Shown here: positions 19,328 to 28,418 of the stretch, one piece after another
Numbering within the stretch: position 1 is the stretch's first letter
Layout of the letters: each line of letters opens with the position of its first letter
Origin: Myxococcales bacterium UBA5297
Lineage (GTDB): Bacteria; Myxococcota; Myxococcia; Myxococcales; UBA5297
NCBI GenBank assembly: GCA_002408385.1
Contig: DHSB01000116.1
Span: forward strand, 6,244 to 48,149
Direction: 5' to 3'
Length of the DNA: 41,906 nt
Notes under the pieces: model-generated
Databases searched by the model: none
The model's input: the letters and a program-made list of their open reading frames with translations, nothing else
What the model was told of the DNA's origin: nothing
Translations under genes and position numbers: made by a program

Positions 19328-20944
19328 ATGCCCGATTTCGCCTTTCAGGAACCGTTTCCGCTCCAGGGGGAGACGACGGCCTATCGGCTGCTCACCCGGG
19401 ACCACGTCTCGCTCGCCCGGTTCGAGGGCCAGGAGATCGTCAAGGTCGCCCCCGAGGGGCTTTGCTTTCTCGCGCGCGAGGCGATGCGCGAGGTGAGCTT
19501 CCTGCTGCGCCCCTCTCACCTCGAGAAGCTGGCGGCCATCCTCGGCGACCCCGAGTCGAGCGCGAACGACCGCGCGGTCGCCGCGGCGATGCTGCGCAAT
19601 GCCGAGATCGCCGCCGAGCTCACCCTGCCGCTCTGCCAGGACACCGGGACCGCCACGGTCTTCGCCCAGAAAGGCCAGCAGATCTGGACCGGGGGCGATG
19701 ACGCGAGGATGCTCTCCCAAGGCATCTTCGAGACCTACATCCACGAGAACCTGCGGTATTCGCAAGTTGCGGCGCTGACGATGTACGAAGAGGTCAACAC
19801 CGGCACCAACCTGCCGGCACAGATCGAGATCTCGGCCACCGGGGGCGGAGAGTACCGATTCTTGTTCCTGGCCAAAGGCGGTGGCTCGGCCAACAAGAGC
19901 CTGCTGTTCCAGGAGACCAAGGCTCTTCTGCATCCCGTCGCGCTCGAGCAGTTCCTCGTCGAGAAGATGCGCTCGCTGGGCACCGCAGCCTGCCCGCCCT
20001 ATCACCTCGCCTTCGCGGTCGGTGGGACCTCGGCCGAGAGCTGCCTGAAGACCGCCAAGCTCGCCAGCACCGGCTGGCTCGACGCGCTCCCGAGCAGCGG
20101 CGACGAACGCGCAGGCGCCTTCCGGGTTCCGGAGCTCGAAGGGCGACTGCTGAGGCAAGCCGGGCAGCTCGGCGTCGGCGCTCAATTCGGCGGCAAGCAC
20201 TTCGCGCTCGACGTGCGCGTGGTCCGCTTGCCGAGGCACGCAGCCTCCTGCCCGGTCGCGATGGCGGTCTCCTGCTATGCCGACCGGAACGTGAAGGCAA
20301 AGATCGACCGGGAAGGCATCTGGCTCGAACAACTCGAACGTGCCCCCGGCCGCTTCCTGCCCGAGAGCCTCCGCCAGGCGAGCGACAGCGCCGCGGTGCG
20401 GGTCAGCCTGAACCGGCCGATGAGGTCGATCCTCGCCGAGCTGAGCCAGCATCCGGTCGCGACGTGGCTGTCGCTGAGCGGCCCGGTGGTCGTCGCCCGC
20501 GACACCGCGCACGCGCGCATCCGCGAACGGCTCGAGTCGGGCGAAGGACTGCCTCGGTATCTGAAAGACCACCCGGTCTACTACGCCGGGCCGGCCAAGA
20601 CGCCGCCGGGCCTGCCCTCCGGCTCGTTCGGGCCGACGACAGCGGGCAGGATGGATTCCTACGTCGACCTGTTCCAGTCACACGGGGGCTCGCTCGTGAT
20701 GATCGCCAAGGCGAATCGCTCCCGGGCGGTGACCGAGGCCTGCCGGCGGCACGGAGGCTTCTATCTCGGTTCTATCGGTGGCCCGGCAGCCTTGCTGGCG
20801 AGCGAGCACATCCGGAAGGTCGAAGTGCTCGAATACCCGGAGCTCGCGATGGAGGCGGTCCTCCTGATCGACCTGGTCGATTTTCCGGCTCTCATCCTGG
20901 TCGACGACAGGGGCAACGACTTCTTTGAAAGGCCTGACCACTAA
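19328..20944 (+). CDS. Class I fumarate hydratase (4Fe-4S)
   Basis: 538-residue iron-sulfur fumarase converting fumarate and malate in the TCA cycle. The three cluster cysteines Cys103 (LPLCQDTG), Cys222 ([15 protein letters not shown]) and Cys316 ([13 protein letters not shown]) have the same spacing as those of Escherichia coli FumA as I remember them. The C-terminal swivelling domain is fused (about 380-538; [15 protein letters not shown]), so it is the single-chain form. The ATG at 19328 is preceded by GAGGTGGG. Oxygen-sensitive enzymes of this type are common in anaerobes and facultative bacteria. Neighbours are unrelated. Confidence 0.95.
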   Translation: MPDFAFQEPFPLQGETTAYRLLTRDHVSLARFEGQEIVKVAPEGLCFLAREAMREVSFLLRPSHLEKLAAILGDPESSANDRAVAAAMLRNAEIAAELTLPLCQDTGTATVFAQKGQQIWTGGDDARMLSQGIFETYIHENLRYSQVAALTMYEEVNTGTNLPAQIEISATGGGEYRFLFLAKGGGSANKSLLFQETKALLHPVALEQFLVEKMRSLGTAACPPYHLAFAVGGTSAESCLKTAKLASTGWLDALPSSGDERAGAFRVPELEGRLLRQAGQLGVGAQFGGKHFALDVRVVRLPRHAASCPVAMAVSCYADRNVKAKIDREGIWLEQLERAPGRFLPESLRQASDSAAVRVSLNRPMRSILAELSQHPVATWLSLSGPVVVARDTAHARIRERLESGEGLPRYLKDHPVYYAGPAKTPPGLPSGSFGPTTAGRMDSYVDLFQSHGGSLVMIAKANRSRAVTEACRRHGGFYLGSIGGPAALLASEHIRKVEVLEYPELAMEAVLLIDLVDFPALILVDDRGNDFFERPDH

Positions 20945-21151
20945 CGAAGCCTCGAGCGCGACCGAGAAGCCAGTGCCGCTCAGCCCCGTGCGAATCGCGG
21001 GCCTTTCGCCTGCCGCTCCCCGCGGGGCGGCGGCGGAAGCTGCGCTCTGCGTGGCCGGGAGAGCTCGAGCTCAACTGCGCCGACGCCGGCCACCTCCGCC
21101 CGTCGAGAATCGACAGGCGTGCGAGCGCCGCCACGGCCAGCCTGAGCGCCT

Positions 21152-21180
21152 TTGGCCTTTCGAGCGATTCACGCTATATA
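21152..21180 (+). promoter_or_regulatory. Candidate promoter of the HEAT-repeat gene
   Basis: TTGGCC at 21152-21157, 17 bases, then TATATA at 21175-21180, ending 36 bases before the ATG. The -10 is good for this GC-rich genome; the -35 is weak. Confidence 0.4.
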
Positions 21181-21216
21181 CGGGGACGAATTCTCACGCA
21201 TAACCCCTCGGGACCA

Positions 21217-22290
21217 ATGCGCTCTCCAAGACCGTCCGTGCCGCTGGCAGTCTTCGTAGCCGCAGTGATCGCGCCGATGGCGCCTGCAACCGCCGCCGAG
21301 CCGGTGGCGCCCATGTCCGCGGAGAGCTTTGCAAGGCTCGTCGTGGCCTTGCGGGGTGCGCCCGAGCGGCCAATGAAAGTGCGGCTTCAAGCAGCGCTTA
21401 TCATGGGCCGGCTTGCCGACGAAGCAGCGGTTCCCGCGCTCATCGAATGCCTGGAGAACGACCTCGACTACCCGGTCCGCGCAGCCTGCGCCCTGGCGGT
21501 CGGCAACCTTGGCGACGTTCGGGGTGTAGAGGCGCTCTTCAATCGGCTCGACGACGAAGAGGAGCTCGTACGCGAGGAGGCGCGCCTCGCGTTGCTCAAG
21601 CTCGCACGCCCTGAGGCGTTGCCGTACATGTATGCGGCTCGCGAGCAAGGAGGCACCCGAGCGCGCTTGGCTCTCGTCGAGCTCCTGGCTCAGACCGACG
21701 GAGCCGAGTCGGGTGCGCTCCTCGTCGAGCTGCTTGGAGATCGCGAGCCCTCGGTGCGAGAGAAAGCGGCAGCGTCCCTGCGCAAATTGGATGCGCAGAG
21801 AGTCGGACCGCTGTTGGCGCGCAGCCTCGAGCACCCGAGCTACCGCATCAAGGTTCAGGTCGCCCGGCTGCTTGGTGAGCGCAGGCACGTGGAGTCCATC
21901 CCTCGGCTGGCCGATCTTGCCGGCTCCCCGCTCGAGGCGGTCGAAGTCCAGGCGGCCGCGCGCGAGGCCCTCAGAGCGATGCGCGAGGCGCTCGACGTTC
22001 AGAAGCTCGCAGCCGAGGCGAAGAACCCCGAGCTCGACCGCGAGCAGCGCCGCCGCTCGCTGGTCCTGCTTTCCGCGCTCGGCACGCCGGACGCGCTCCA
22101 GGCATGCCTCGACGTCCTCGCCGGTCCCGACGAGTCGATGCGTGGTTCGGCGGCACAGGCGCTCGCCGAGATGGGCAACCCGCGCGCGCTTCCGGCGCTG
22201 CGTGAGGCAGAGCGCAAGTCAGAGAACGCGCGCATCGGCAAAGTGATCGGAATATCTATCCGCAAGCTCGAGCGCAGCGGTTCGCGATAG
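21217..22290 (+). CDS. Exported HEAT-repeat protein
   Basis: 357 residues. An N-terminal signal peptide (MRSPRPSVPLAVFVAAVIAP, cut after ATA near residue 27) is followed by about seven helical repeats of the PBS-lyase HEAT type, for example AALIMGRLADEAAVPALIECL, ACALAVGNLGDVRGVEALFNRL and AAQALAEMGNPRALPALREA. It would form a curved protein-binding scaffold in the periplasm. No lipobox, membrane anchor or catalytic domain is seen. Partner unknown; neighbouring genes give no clue. Confidence 0.85.
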   Translation: MRSPRPSVPLAVFVAAVIAPMAPATAAEPVAPMSAESFARLVVALRGAPERPMKVRLQAALIMGRLADEAAVPALIECLENDLDYPVRAACALAVGNLGDVRGVEALFNRLDDEEELVREEARLALLKLARPEALPYMYAAREQGGTRARLALVELLAQTDGAESGALLVELLGDREPSVREKAAASLRKLDAQRVGPLLARSLEHPSYRIKVQVARLLGERRHVESIPRLADLAGSPLEAVEVQAAAREALRAMREALDVQKLAAEAKNPELDREQRRRSLVLLSALGTPDALQACLDVLAGPDESMRGSAAQALAEMGNPRALPALREAERKSENARIGKVIGISIRKLERSGSR

Positions 22291-22623
22291 CCCTTCGCCG
22301 TACGCTGGCCATCGAGAGCGAACGCGTGCGGCTAGTGTCGAGTCAGGCCGCTTGATGGCCAGGACTCTCGACCGTCGTCTCGACTGTAGCTCCAACCTTG
22401 AGATTCGCTGCGCGGCGCCACGATTCCGGAGTCCCCGGCCTTCATGCCGGCCGCGGGGACCGCCCGCGCCTCTGCCCGATTCCTCGACGGGCGCATTGCC
22501 AAAGTGCCCCCTACCAACCTTCGACCGATCGCTTGGGTTCCGGGCGGCGCCCCGGGCTGTCGCCCGTCGCCTCTCGACCGTCGCCCTGACCATGCGCGCC
22601 GCGGAGAGGAAGAGAAAAGCGCT
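22291..22623. other. Gene-free gap with repeat R4
   Basis: Lies between convergent genes. It contains the second copy of repeat R4; otherwise nothing recognised, including no clear terminator for either gene. Confidence 0.5.
22411..22500 (-). repeat. Dispersed repeat R4, copy b (inverted)
   Basis: Reverse complement carries GCAATGCGCCCGTCGAGGAA plus TCGGGCAG exactly as at 8021, then a diverged GC-rich middle and GGAATCGTGGCGCCGCG. The middle CCGGCCTTCATGCCGGCCG can fold on itself. Confidence 0.75.
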
Positions 22624-23277
22624 CTACGCAGCCTGCGCGCTGGCCGATTGGGCCTCGGCCTTCTGTCCTGGGGTCGCCGGCTCCTCGGTCGCCGCGGCCT
22701 CGAGCATCTTCTCGCTCATCGCGCGAAGCTTCTCGACCGTCGGCTTCAGCGCCTCGGCGAGCTCCGGCGACTTCGCCGCCGCTTCGATGGCGGCGGCGAG
22801 CTCCTTGAGCTGCTCTCCATCGGCCTTCTCGCGCTCCCTCATCGTGAGCACGGCTTCGTGGAGAACCTCGTAGAAACCCTTCAGCTCGTCGTTCTTGCGC
22901 AGGGGCCGCAGCTTCGGGAAGCGGCCCTCGCCCAGGACGCGCACGTAATGCGAGAAGACGTAAATGGGGCCCGCGACTCGGTGCGTGACGAGCACCCCGA
23001 AAAGTCCCAGGGCCACCGCCATGACCACCGCGATCGCCATCACCAGCCAAAGCAGCGCGCTGTCGCGATCGGCGACCGCCTCACGGAAGCGGTCCGGCAA
23101 ATCCATCATCTGAGTCGCTTCGACGTGCGCCTGATACATCATCGCGCCAAACAACAGCGAGATGGCGGCGCCGACGACGACCATGATGACCGTGTACTTG
23201 AGCTGAAAGGCCCGATCGATCAGGAATTTCCGCCGGCCGACCTTCGCCCTCGCCGGCGCAGCATTCTCGCTTTGCAT
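22624..23277 (-). CDS. Two-helix membrane protein with HAMP-like segment
   Basis: 217 residues from ATG 23277, which has GAGGAGG ten bases upstream. A basic N-terminus (RRKFLIDRAFQLKYT) leads into membrane helix 1 (about 29-48), a short periplasmic loop, helix 2 (about 74-97) and a HAMP-like stretch (THRVAGPIYVFSHYVRVLGEGRFPKL, about 98-150). The remaining 65 residues are Ala/Glu-rich and helical. No kinase, methyl-accepting or cyclase output domain follows, so any signal must go to a separate partner. Similar short HAMP proteins with the FQLKY start are known from delta-proteobacteria, but I cannot name a function. Confidence 0.8.
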   Translation of the reverse strand: MQSENAAPARAKVGRRKFLIDRAFQLKYTVIMVVVGAAISLLFGAMMYQAHVEATQMMDLPDRFREAVADRDSALLWLVMAIAVVMAVALGLFGVLVTHRVAGPIYVFSHYVRVLGEGRFPKLRPLRKNDELKGFYEVLHEAVLTMREREKADGEQLKELAAAIEAAAKSPELAEALKPTVEKLRAMSEKMLEAAATEEPATPGQKAEAQSASAQAA

Positions 23278-23468
23278 AGGGAACAGGCCTCCTCGCTCGA
23301 TTTCTCTCCCGCTCTTTGGCGGTGCGCCTCCAGGGAAGGCGCTTGGCATCGATTCCCCGCTTTGATCCGGCGGAATTGCCGGTCATCTTACCCTGCTCGC
23401 GTCGAAAGGAAAGAGGGCGACCAGGCTGCGCGCTTGACACTCCTGGTGCCCGAAACGACCCTGCCGCC

Positions 23469-24716
23469 ATGCCGCCGCCGGACCTGGAAAACAGCTATCG
23501 AAAGAGCGTCGAGGCACTCTCGGGCGAGAGCCTGGTGCGCGACGCGCTCGCTGCGCACCAAGAGGCCTCGGCAAACCGAGTGCGCGTCATCGCCGTCGGA
23601 AAGGCTGCCTGCTCGATGACCCGCGGCGCTGCTCGAGCGCTGCCGCAGGCGACCGGAGTGGTCGCCGGCCACTTCCCTGAACCTCTGCCCCCCGGGTTCG
23701 AGCTTGTCCTCGGAGCCCACCCGGTCCCCGACGAGCGCAGCGTTCGCGCGGCGCGCGCGCTCTGTGAAGCGGCCCGGGGCGCACACGAAGACGAGCCCGT
23801 CCTCTTCCTCGTCAGCGGCGGCGGCTCGGCGATAGCTGCGCTGCCTGCCGAGGGCGTCACGTTGCGCGAAAAGATCGAGACGACGCGCGCCCTGTTGCGC
23901 AGCGGCGCGGCCATCGAAGAGATGAATGCGGTGCGCAAGCACCTCTCGGCAATCAAAGGTGGGCAGCTTGGTGCCGCCTGCCGCTCCCGCCAGAGCTTGG
24001 CGCTCGTGCTCAGCGACGTCTCCTCGAACGACCTGGGCTCGGTCGCCTCTGGCCCGACGGTCGCGGACACCTCGACCTTCGGCGATTGCCTCGAGATAGC
24101 GCGACGCAGGCAGATAGCCCTGCCTCGCTCGGTCGTCGACAGGCTCGAGCGCGGCGCCGCCGGCGAGCTGTCCGAGACGCCCAAGCCCGGAAACCCGAGG
24201 CTCGAAGCGATCGAGCACCGGCTGCTCGCGGGCCCGCGCGAGCTCGCCGAGACCGCCGCCCGGCTCGCCGCCTCCGGTCAAGTCCGCGTCGAAGTTTTCG
24301 GGCCGGTCACCTGCAGCGTCGAGCAGCTCGCCGAAGACATTCATGAGCGCGCCGCGTCTCGAACAAGCCCCGTCCTCCTCGTGTACTGCGGCGAGCCGAC
24401 GCTGCGCGTTCCCGCGGGGTCGGGCAAAGGCGGGCGGATGCAGCACCTCGCGCTCTTGCTGGCGCGCGGCTTGGCCGGACGGCAGTTCCAGGCCCTGTGC
24501 GCGGGCAGCGACGGGCGCGACGGAGACACCGAGCACTGCGGCGCCCTCGTCGACGGCCAGATCGCCGCTCGCGCCGCCGAGCGCGGGGTCGATCTCGACG
24601 GCGCCATCGCCCGCTTCGACAGCGCGACGGCACTGGGCGAGCTGTCGGCCGCCCTGCCGGCTTTCGCCAGCGGGACCAACCTCTGTGACCTCGTCCTCTT
24701 TCACCTCGAGGCCTAG
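23469..24716 (+). CDS. Glycerate 2-kinase (MOFRL family)
   Basis: 415-residue kinase phosphorylating D-glycerate, probably to 2-phosphoglycerate. The N-terminal domain shows VIAVGKAACSM, LFLVSGGGSA and EEMNAVRKHLSAIKGGQL; the C-terminal MOFRL domain shows the phosphate-binding AGSDGRDGDTEHCGALVD. Full length. The ATG at 23469 lacks a clear ribosome site; a TTGACA at 23434 lacks a fitting -10. Its TAG stop is followed directly by the fmt ATG, so the two are co-transcribed, although the functions are unrelated. Confidence 0.92.
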   Translation: MPPPDLENSYRKSVEALSGESLVRDALAAHQEASANRVRVIAVGKAACSMTRGAARALPQATGVVAGHFPEPLPPGFELVLGAHPVPDERSVRAARALCEAARGAHEDEPVLFLVSGGGSAIAALPAEGVTLREKIETTRALLRSGAAIEEMNAVRKHLSAIKGGQLGAACRSRQSLALVLSDVSSNDLGSVASGPTVADTSTFGDCLEIARRRQIALPRSVVDRLERGAAGELSETPKPGNPRLEAIEHRLLAGPRELAETAARLAASGQVRVEVFGPVTCSVEQLAEDIHERAASRTSPVLLVYCGEPTLRVPAGSGKGGRMQHLALLLARGLAGRQFQALCAGSDGRDGDTEHCGALVDGQIAARAAERGVDLDGAIARFDSATALGELSAALPAFASGTNLCDLVLFHLEA

Positions 24717-25649
24717 ATGCCCGAACGACCACGCATCGTGTTCATGGGAACGCCCGATTTCGCCGTGCCTGCCCTCGCCGCCTGCACCAGGCTGGGCGAG
24801 GTCGTGCTCGTCGTCACCCAGCCCGACAAGCCGAAGGGCCGCGGCAAGCAGCTCGCCTTCCCTCCCGTCAAGCAATGGGCGCTCGAGCATGGGCTGCCTG
24901 TCGCCCAACCCGAGAAGCTCAAGGCAGGTCGCTTCCACGAGACGCTCGCGCCGCTGCGCCCGGAGGTCGCGGTCGTCGCCGCCTACGGCAAGCTCCTCCC
25001 GCCCGAGTTGCTCGCCGTCCCTGCCAAAGGCTGCGTCAACCTCCACGGCTCGTTGCTGCCCAAGTACCGCGGCGCCGCGCCCATCCAGTGGGCCATCGCC
25101 AACGCCGAGCCCGAGACCGGCGTCTGCCTGATGCTGATGGAGGCGGGGCTCGACACCGGGCCGGTCATCGCCTGTCGGAGCGTGCCAATAGGCCCCGAGG
25201 ACACAGGCGGCTCGATGCACGACAGGCTCGCCGAGCTGGGCGCGGACTTGCTCGAAGCCGAGCTTCCCGCCTTCCTGGCAGGCCAGCGCATTGCGGTGCC
25301 CCAAGACCACGAGCGGGCAACCATCGCTCCGATGCTGAAGAAGGAGGACGGGCGCATCGACTTCGCTCGTCCGGCGCGGCTTGTCGAGGCGCGCATCCGC
25401 GGCTTCAATCCCTGGCCCAGCGCCTTTACCAGGCTCGAGGGCAAGCTGGTCAAGGTTTTCGGGGCCCGCGTCTCAGCCGGGAGTGGCGCGCCTGGAGAGA
25501 TCCTGCAGGTCGGTTCCGAGGGGATCGAAGTCGCCGCGGGAGAGGGCTCGGTCGTCCTGCTCGAAGTCCAGCCGGAAGGCGGACGCCGCATGTCAAGCGC
25601 CCAGTTCCTCGCGGGTCATCCGCTGAAGCCGGGGACGCGGCTCGGCTGA
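24717..25649 (+). CDS. fmt: Methionyl-tRNA formyltransferase
   Basis: 310-residue enzyme that formylates initiator Met-tRNA with 10-formyltetrahydrofolate. The catalytic triad is visible: Asn108 and His110 in NLHGSLLPKYRGAAPIQWA, and Asp146 in MEAGLDTG. The N-terminal FMGTPDFAVP and the C-terminal tRNA-binding domain (from about residue 205) are normal. Translation starts right at the end of the glycerate kinase gene (TAGATG). The usual partner def is absent here, but rsmB follows two genes on, as in many bacteria. The stop codon opens repeat R5. Confidence 0.97.
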   Translation: MPERPRIVFMGTPDFAVPALAACTRLGEVVLVVTQPDKPKGRGKQLAFPPVKQWALEHGLPVAQPEKLKAGRFHETLAPLRPEVAVVAAYGKLLPPELLAVPAKGCVNLHGSLLPKYRGAAPIQWAIANAEPETGVCLMLMEAGLDTGPVIACRSVPIGPEDTGGSMHDRLAELGADLLEAELPAFLAGQRIAVPQDHERATIAPMLKKEDGRIDFARPARLVEARIRGFNPWPSAFTRLEGKLVKVFGARVSAGSGAPGEILQVGSEGIEVAAGEGSVVLLEVQPEGGRRMSSAQFLAGHPLKPGTRLG

Positions 25650-25680
25650 AGATGGTCGAAGAATCCTTCGAGCGATAACC
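25647..25680 (+). repeat. Stop-anchored repeat R5, copy b (diverged)
   Basis: Starts with the fmt stop codon: TGAAGATGGTCGAAGAATCC, then TTCGAGCG. TCGAAG and CTTCGA around AATC form a six-base hairpin directly after the coding region. Confidence 0.55.
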
Positions 25681-25740
25681 GGTCAGCCCGAGCCCCTCGG
25701 CAGGCTCGGGGCAGGCCGAAGTCGGGCCCTTCGACTCCAC
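25652..25740 (+). repeat. Dispersed repeat R6, copy a
   Basis: The order TCGAAGAATCCTTCGAGCGA, CGGTCAG, CCCGAG, GGC and CCGAAGTCG recurs in inverted orientation at about 29200-29275. The palindromic centre is well formed here and degraded in the other copy. Confidence 0.6.
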
Positions 25741-25905
25741 TTCCCTCGTTTTTCGGGAGGCTACGCTTGGGCCTCTCGACTTCGCTCGAGGCGACCGGAG
25801 GTGGCGAGCCGAGGTGAGGGGGATTTCGCGACAGACCTTGAGAGCACGCCCTTGCCCCCGGCACGCCGGGGCCGAAACCGGCGGGGCGTCGCGCGGCAGC
25901 CTTTT

Positions 25906-25933
25906 TTGCGACCGGCGACCCGGGACCTATGAT
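25906..25933 (+). promoter_or_regulatory. Candidate promoter of the AroQ-like gene
   Basis: TTGCGA (25906-25911), a 16-base spacer and TATGAT (25928-25933), with the ATG 37 bases further on. The -10 matches five of six consensus bases. Confidence 0.5.
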
Positions 25934-25969
25934 GACCGTAATCGACGCGTTGCTTGAGGCGAGGCCTTC

Positions 25970-26908
25970 ATGAACATCCTCATCGTCCACGGTCCCAACC
26001 TCAACCTGCTCGGCGAAGCGAAAGGCGATCCGTGCAGCTACGCCGAGCTCAACGCGCGCCTGCGGAGCTTCGCCGCCCAGCTCGGAGCCAGCGTCAAAAT
26101 CGTGCAGTCGAATCACGAGGGCCTGCTCATCGACACCCTCCAGGCGGAGCGAGGCTGGGCCGACTGCGTCCTCATCAATCCGGCCGCGCTGACGCACACC
26201 AGCTACGCACTGCGCGAGTGCCTGCGCATCATCAACCGCCCCACCATCGAGGTTCACCTCGAGGACATCCGCCGCCGCGAGACCTGGCGGCGCAGGTCGG
26301 TCATCAAAGACGTCTGCGAGGCGCAGGTGATGGGCAAGGGCCTCGAGAGCTATCTCGACGGGCTCGAGCGGCTGGTGAGCGGCAAGTATCGCGGGACCGC
26401 CAAGGGGCGCGCCAAGCGCGCGGCCGCCGTCGCACGGCCGGTCAAGAAGAGCTCTGTCGCGGAGACCAAGGAGGCTCGCGCTCCCAAGACACTCGGACGC
26501 GGCGCACCGCGGACCGGGGCGACCAAGCCGGTCAAGACCCTCGGCCGCGGCCTGGAGGTCGCCGACGCGTCGAAGCTGCTCAAACAAGCCGCCGACACCC
26601 TCGCGCCCTCCTCGGTCAAGACGCTCGGCCGCAACGACGAGGCCGCGAGCGCCGGCCTGGTCAAGGTCGGCATCAACCGGGCCGCGGTGCGCGAACGGAT
26701 AGCCTCTCGGCTCGGCCGCAAGACCACCCCGAGCGCGCTGGCGACTTGGGCGCGCGAGCAGTGGCTCAACCTCGAACGCGGCGCGGCGACCGAGATGGGC
26801 CAGCGCGAGCTGCTCTCCGAGACGCTGCAGACGCTCGCGCTGTCGGCGACCCCGGCCGGTCACATGTCGGACGACGGGTTGATCGATCTGATGACGCGCC
26901 TGGAGTAG
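25970..26908 (+). CDS. Type II 3-dehydroquinate dehydratase-like protein with long novel tail
   Basis: 312 residues. Residues 1-137 follow the AroQ (type II dehydroquinase) fold: HGPNLNLLG (7-15), Tyr24, QSNHEG (46-51), NPAALTHTS (70-78, with Asn70 and His76), IEVHLEDIRRRE (93-104) and a final MGKGLESYL. Real AroQ proteins are about 145-150 residues and carry an essential lid Arg five residues before the Tyr (R-E-P-x-x-Y); here the site reads G19-D-P-C-S-Y24, and the N of HLSN is changed to D99. Residues 138-235 are a basic, Ala/Lys-rich linker with three KTLGR motifs (173, 189, 217). Residues 236-312 form a predicted helical domain of unknown kind. It may be a dehydroquinase with altered kinetics or a dead AroQ scaffold with a new role. 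It sits between fmt and rsmB, away from other shikimate genes. Confidence 0.8.
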   Translation: MNILIVHGPNLNLLGEAKGDPCSYAELNARLRSFAAQLGASVKIVQSNHEGLLIDTLQAERGWADCVLINPAALTHTSYALRECLRIINRPTIEVHLEDIRRRETWRRRSVIKDVCEAQVMGKGLESYLDGLERLVSGKYRGTAKGRAKRAAAVARPVKKSSVAETKEARAPKTLGRGAPRTGATKPVKTLGRGLEVADASKLLKQAADTLAPSSVKTLGRNDEAASAGLVKVGINRAAVRERIASRLGRKTTPSALATWAREQWLNLERGAATEMGQRELLSETLQTLALSATPAGHMSDDGLIDLMTRLE

Positions 26909-26964
26909 AACTCCGGCCCCTCTTCTTCGCGCCGGAGGTCACCGGGCCGCTGCCCGTTCACGCC

Positions 26965-28287
26965 ATGTCTGCTCGCGCCATCGCCTTCAAGGTCCTCGTG
27001 CAGGTCGAGCGGGTCGGAGCCTACCTCGGGGTGGCGCTCGACGCGGCGCTGCGCTCCGCGGGCCCCATCCCGCGCCAGGACGCCGCGCTCGCCACCGAGC
27101 TTGCCTACGGGGTGGCCCGCCGCGCGCTGACCCTCGACGCCGCGATAGCCGCTCACAGCAAGCGCTCGCTCAAGAAGCTCGAGACCGCGGTCCACGTGGC
27201 GCTGCGGCTCGGGGCCTATCAGTTGCTCTTCCTCGACCGGGTTCCCGAGCACGCCGCCGTCGACGAGACGGTCGAGCTCGTCAAGCAACAGGGCCTCGCC
27301 CGCGCGGCGAGCTTCGTCAACGCGGTGCTGCGCAAGATCGCCGCCGACAAGACCATCCCGCTGCCCGACGAGCCCCTCGAGCGGCTCTCGGTCGCCGAGT
27401 CGCATCCGGCCTGGCTCGTGCGCCGGTGGGCGGCGCGGTTTGGCCCCGACGAGACGACGGCGCTCTGCCGCGCCGACAACGAAGCTGCCCCGGTCTGCGT
27501 TCGGGTCAACACCACCCGCGCGACCCGCGAGGAGGCCGCCGCCGCCCTCGCGGCCTGCGGCGTGGCCTCGAGGCCGACGGCGCTCTCGCCCATCGGCCTG
27601 CTGCTCGAGGAGCCCGGGCCGCTCTTCAACCTCGAGCCGTTCAAGAAGGGCCTCTTCCAGGTTCAGGACGAGGCCGCCCAGCTCGTCTCGATGCTCGCCG
27701 TCATCGAGCCGGGGATGAGGGTCCTCGACGCCTGCGCCGCGCCCGGGGGCAAGACCTGTCACCTCGCCGAACGGCTCCAGGGCAAGGGCGAGGTCTACGC
27801 GGTCGACATCCACGAGCGAAAGCTGCAGCGGCTGGAAACCGAAGCGCGGCGGCTGGGCATCGAGGGCCTGGTCCGCCCGCGGGCCGCCGACGCCTCGCGC
27901 CCGCTGCCCTTCGCCAAGGGCTCGTTCGACGTGATCCTCCTCGACGCCCCGTGCACCGGGCTGGGGACCCTGCGGCGCCACCCGGAGATCCGCTACCGGC
28001 GCGTCGAGGGCGACATCGCGCGGATGGCGGGCATCCAGGCCACCCTGGCCAACAACCTGCTGCGCTACCTCAAGCCGGGCGGCAGCTTCGTCTATTCGGT
28101 CTGCTCGATGGAGCCCGAGGAAGGCGAGCAGCGTGCCGAGAGCCTGGTCGACCAGGGCCTCTCGCTCGCCCCGCCGCAGACCCCGGGCGTGCCCTGGTCC
28201 GAGGTGACGACGCCGTCGGGAACCGTCGCGACCTTCCCTCACCGCCACCACAGCGATGGCTTCTTCGGCGCGCGGCTGACGCTGTGA
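26965..28287 (+). CDS. rsmB: 16S rRNA (cytosine-967-C5)-methyltransferase
   Basis: 440 residues. An N-terminal NusB-like RNA-binding domain (about 1-140; ATELAYGVARRALTLDAAI, EHAAVDETVEL, FVNAVLRKI) is fused to an S-adenosylmethionine methyltransferase domain with LDACAAPGGKTCHLAE, the PC motif DAPCTGLGTLRRHPEI and the nucleophile-type Cys in YSVCSMEPEE. It would methylate C967 of 16S rRNA. ATG 26965 is used; no strong ribosome site. It lies 56 bases after the AroQ-like gene and probably shares its transcript. Confidence 0.96.
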   Translation: MSARAIAFKVLVQVERVGAYLGVALDAALRSAGPIPRQDAALATELAYGVARRALTLDAAIAAHSKRSLKKLETAVHVALRLGAYQLLFLDRVPEHAAVDETVELVKQQGLARAASFVNAVLRKIAADKTIPLPDEPLERLSVAESHPAWLVRRWAARFGPDETTALCRADNEAAPVCVRVNTTRATREEAAAALAACGVASRPTALSPIGLLLEEPGPLFNLEPFKKGLFQVQDEAAQLVSMLAVIEPGMRVLDACAAPGGKTCHLAERLQGKGEVYAVDIHERKLQRLETEARRLGIEGLVRPRAADASRPLPFAKGSFDVILLDAPCTGLGTLRRHPEIRYRRVEGDIARMAGIQATLANNLLRYLKPGGSFVYSVCSMEPEEGEQRAESLVDQGLSLAPPQTPGVPWSEVTTPSGTVATFPHRHHSDGFFGARLTL

Positions 28288-28418
28288 TGCGGGCGTTGCG
28301 TCGAGCGAGCCTGGCGGCGACAGGCTCGAGCCCCTGATGCTCCTTGCCCCAGTCTCCGGGTTCGGGGGCGAACCGCCCGCCGGCCCGCCAGGCTCAGAAA
28401 CCGACCCCGGAGGTCCCC

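Larger units (their letters stand above)
25650..25969. other. Gene-free gap with hairpins and a promoter
   Basis: Contains, from left to right: repeat R5/R6; a hairpin CCCGAGCC/GGCTCGGG (25687-25694/25703-25710); a compact inverted repeat CCCCGGC-AC-GCCGGGG (25856-25871); a run of six T at 25902-25907, which together may terminate the fmt transcript; and a candidate promoter for the next gene. Confidence 0.55.

Noticed and set aside
23434..23462. TTGACA as promoter of glycerate kinase
   Set aside because: No -10 hexamer at 15-19 bases spacing; the bases there are GC-rich.
25450..25740. Frames ending in CPEPAEG-type peptides after fmt
   Set aside because: These peptides are translations of the palindromic centre of repeat R6, not genes.
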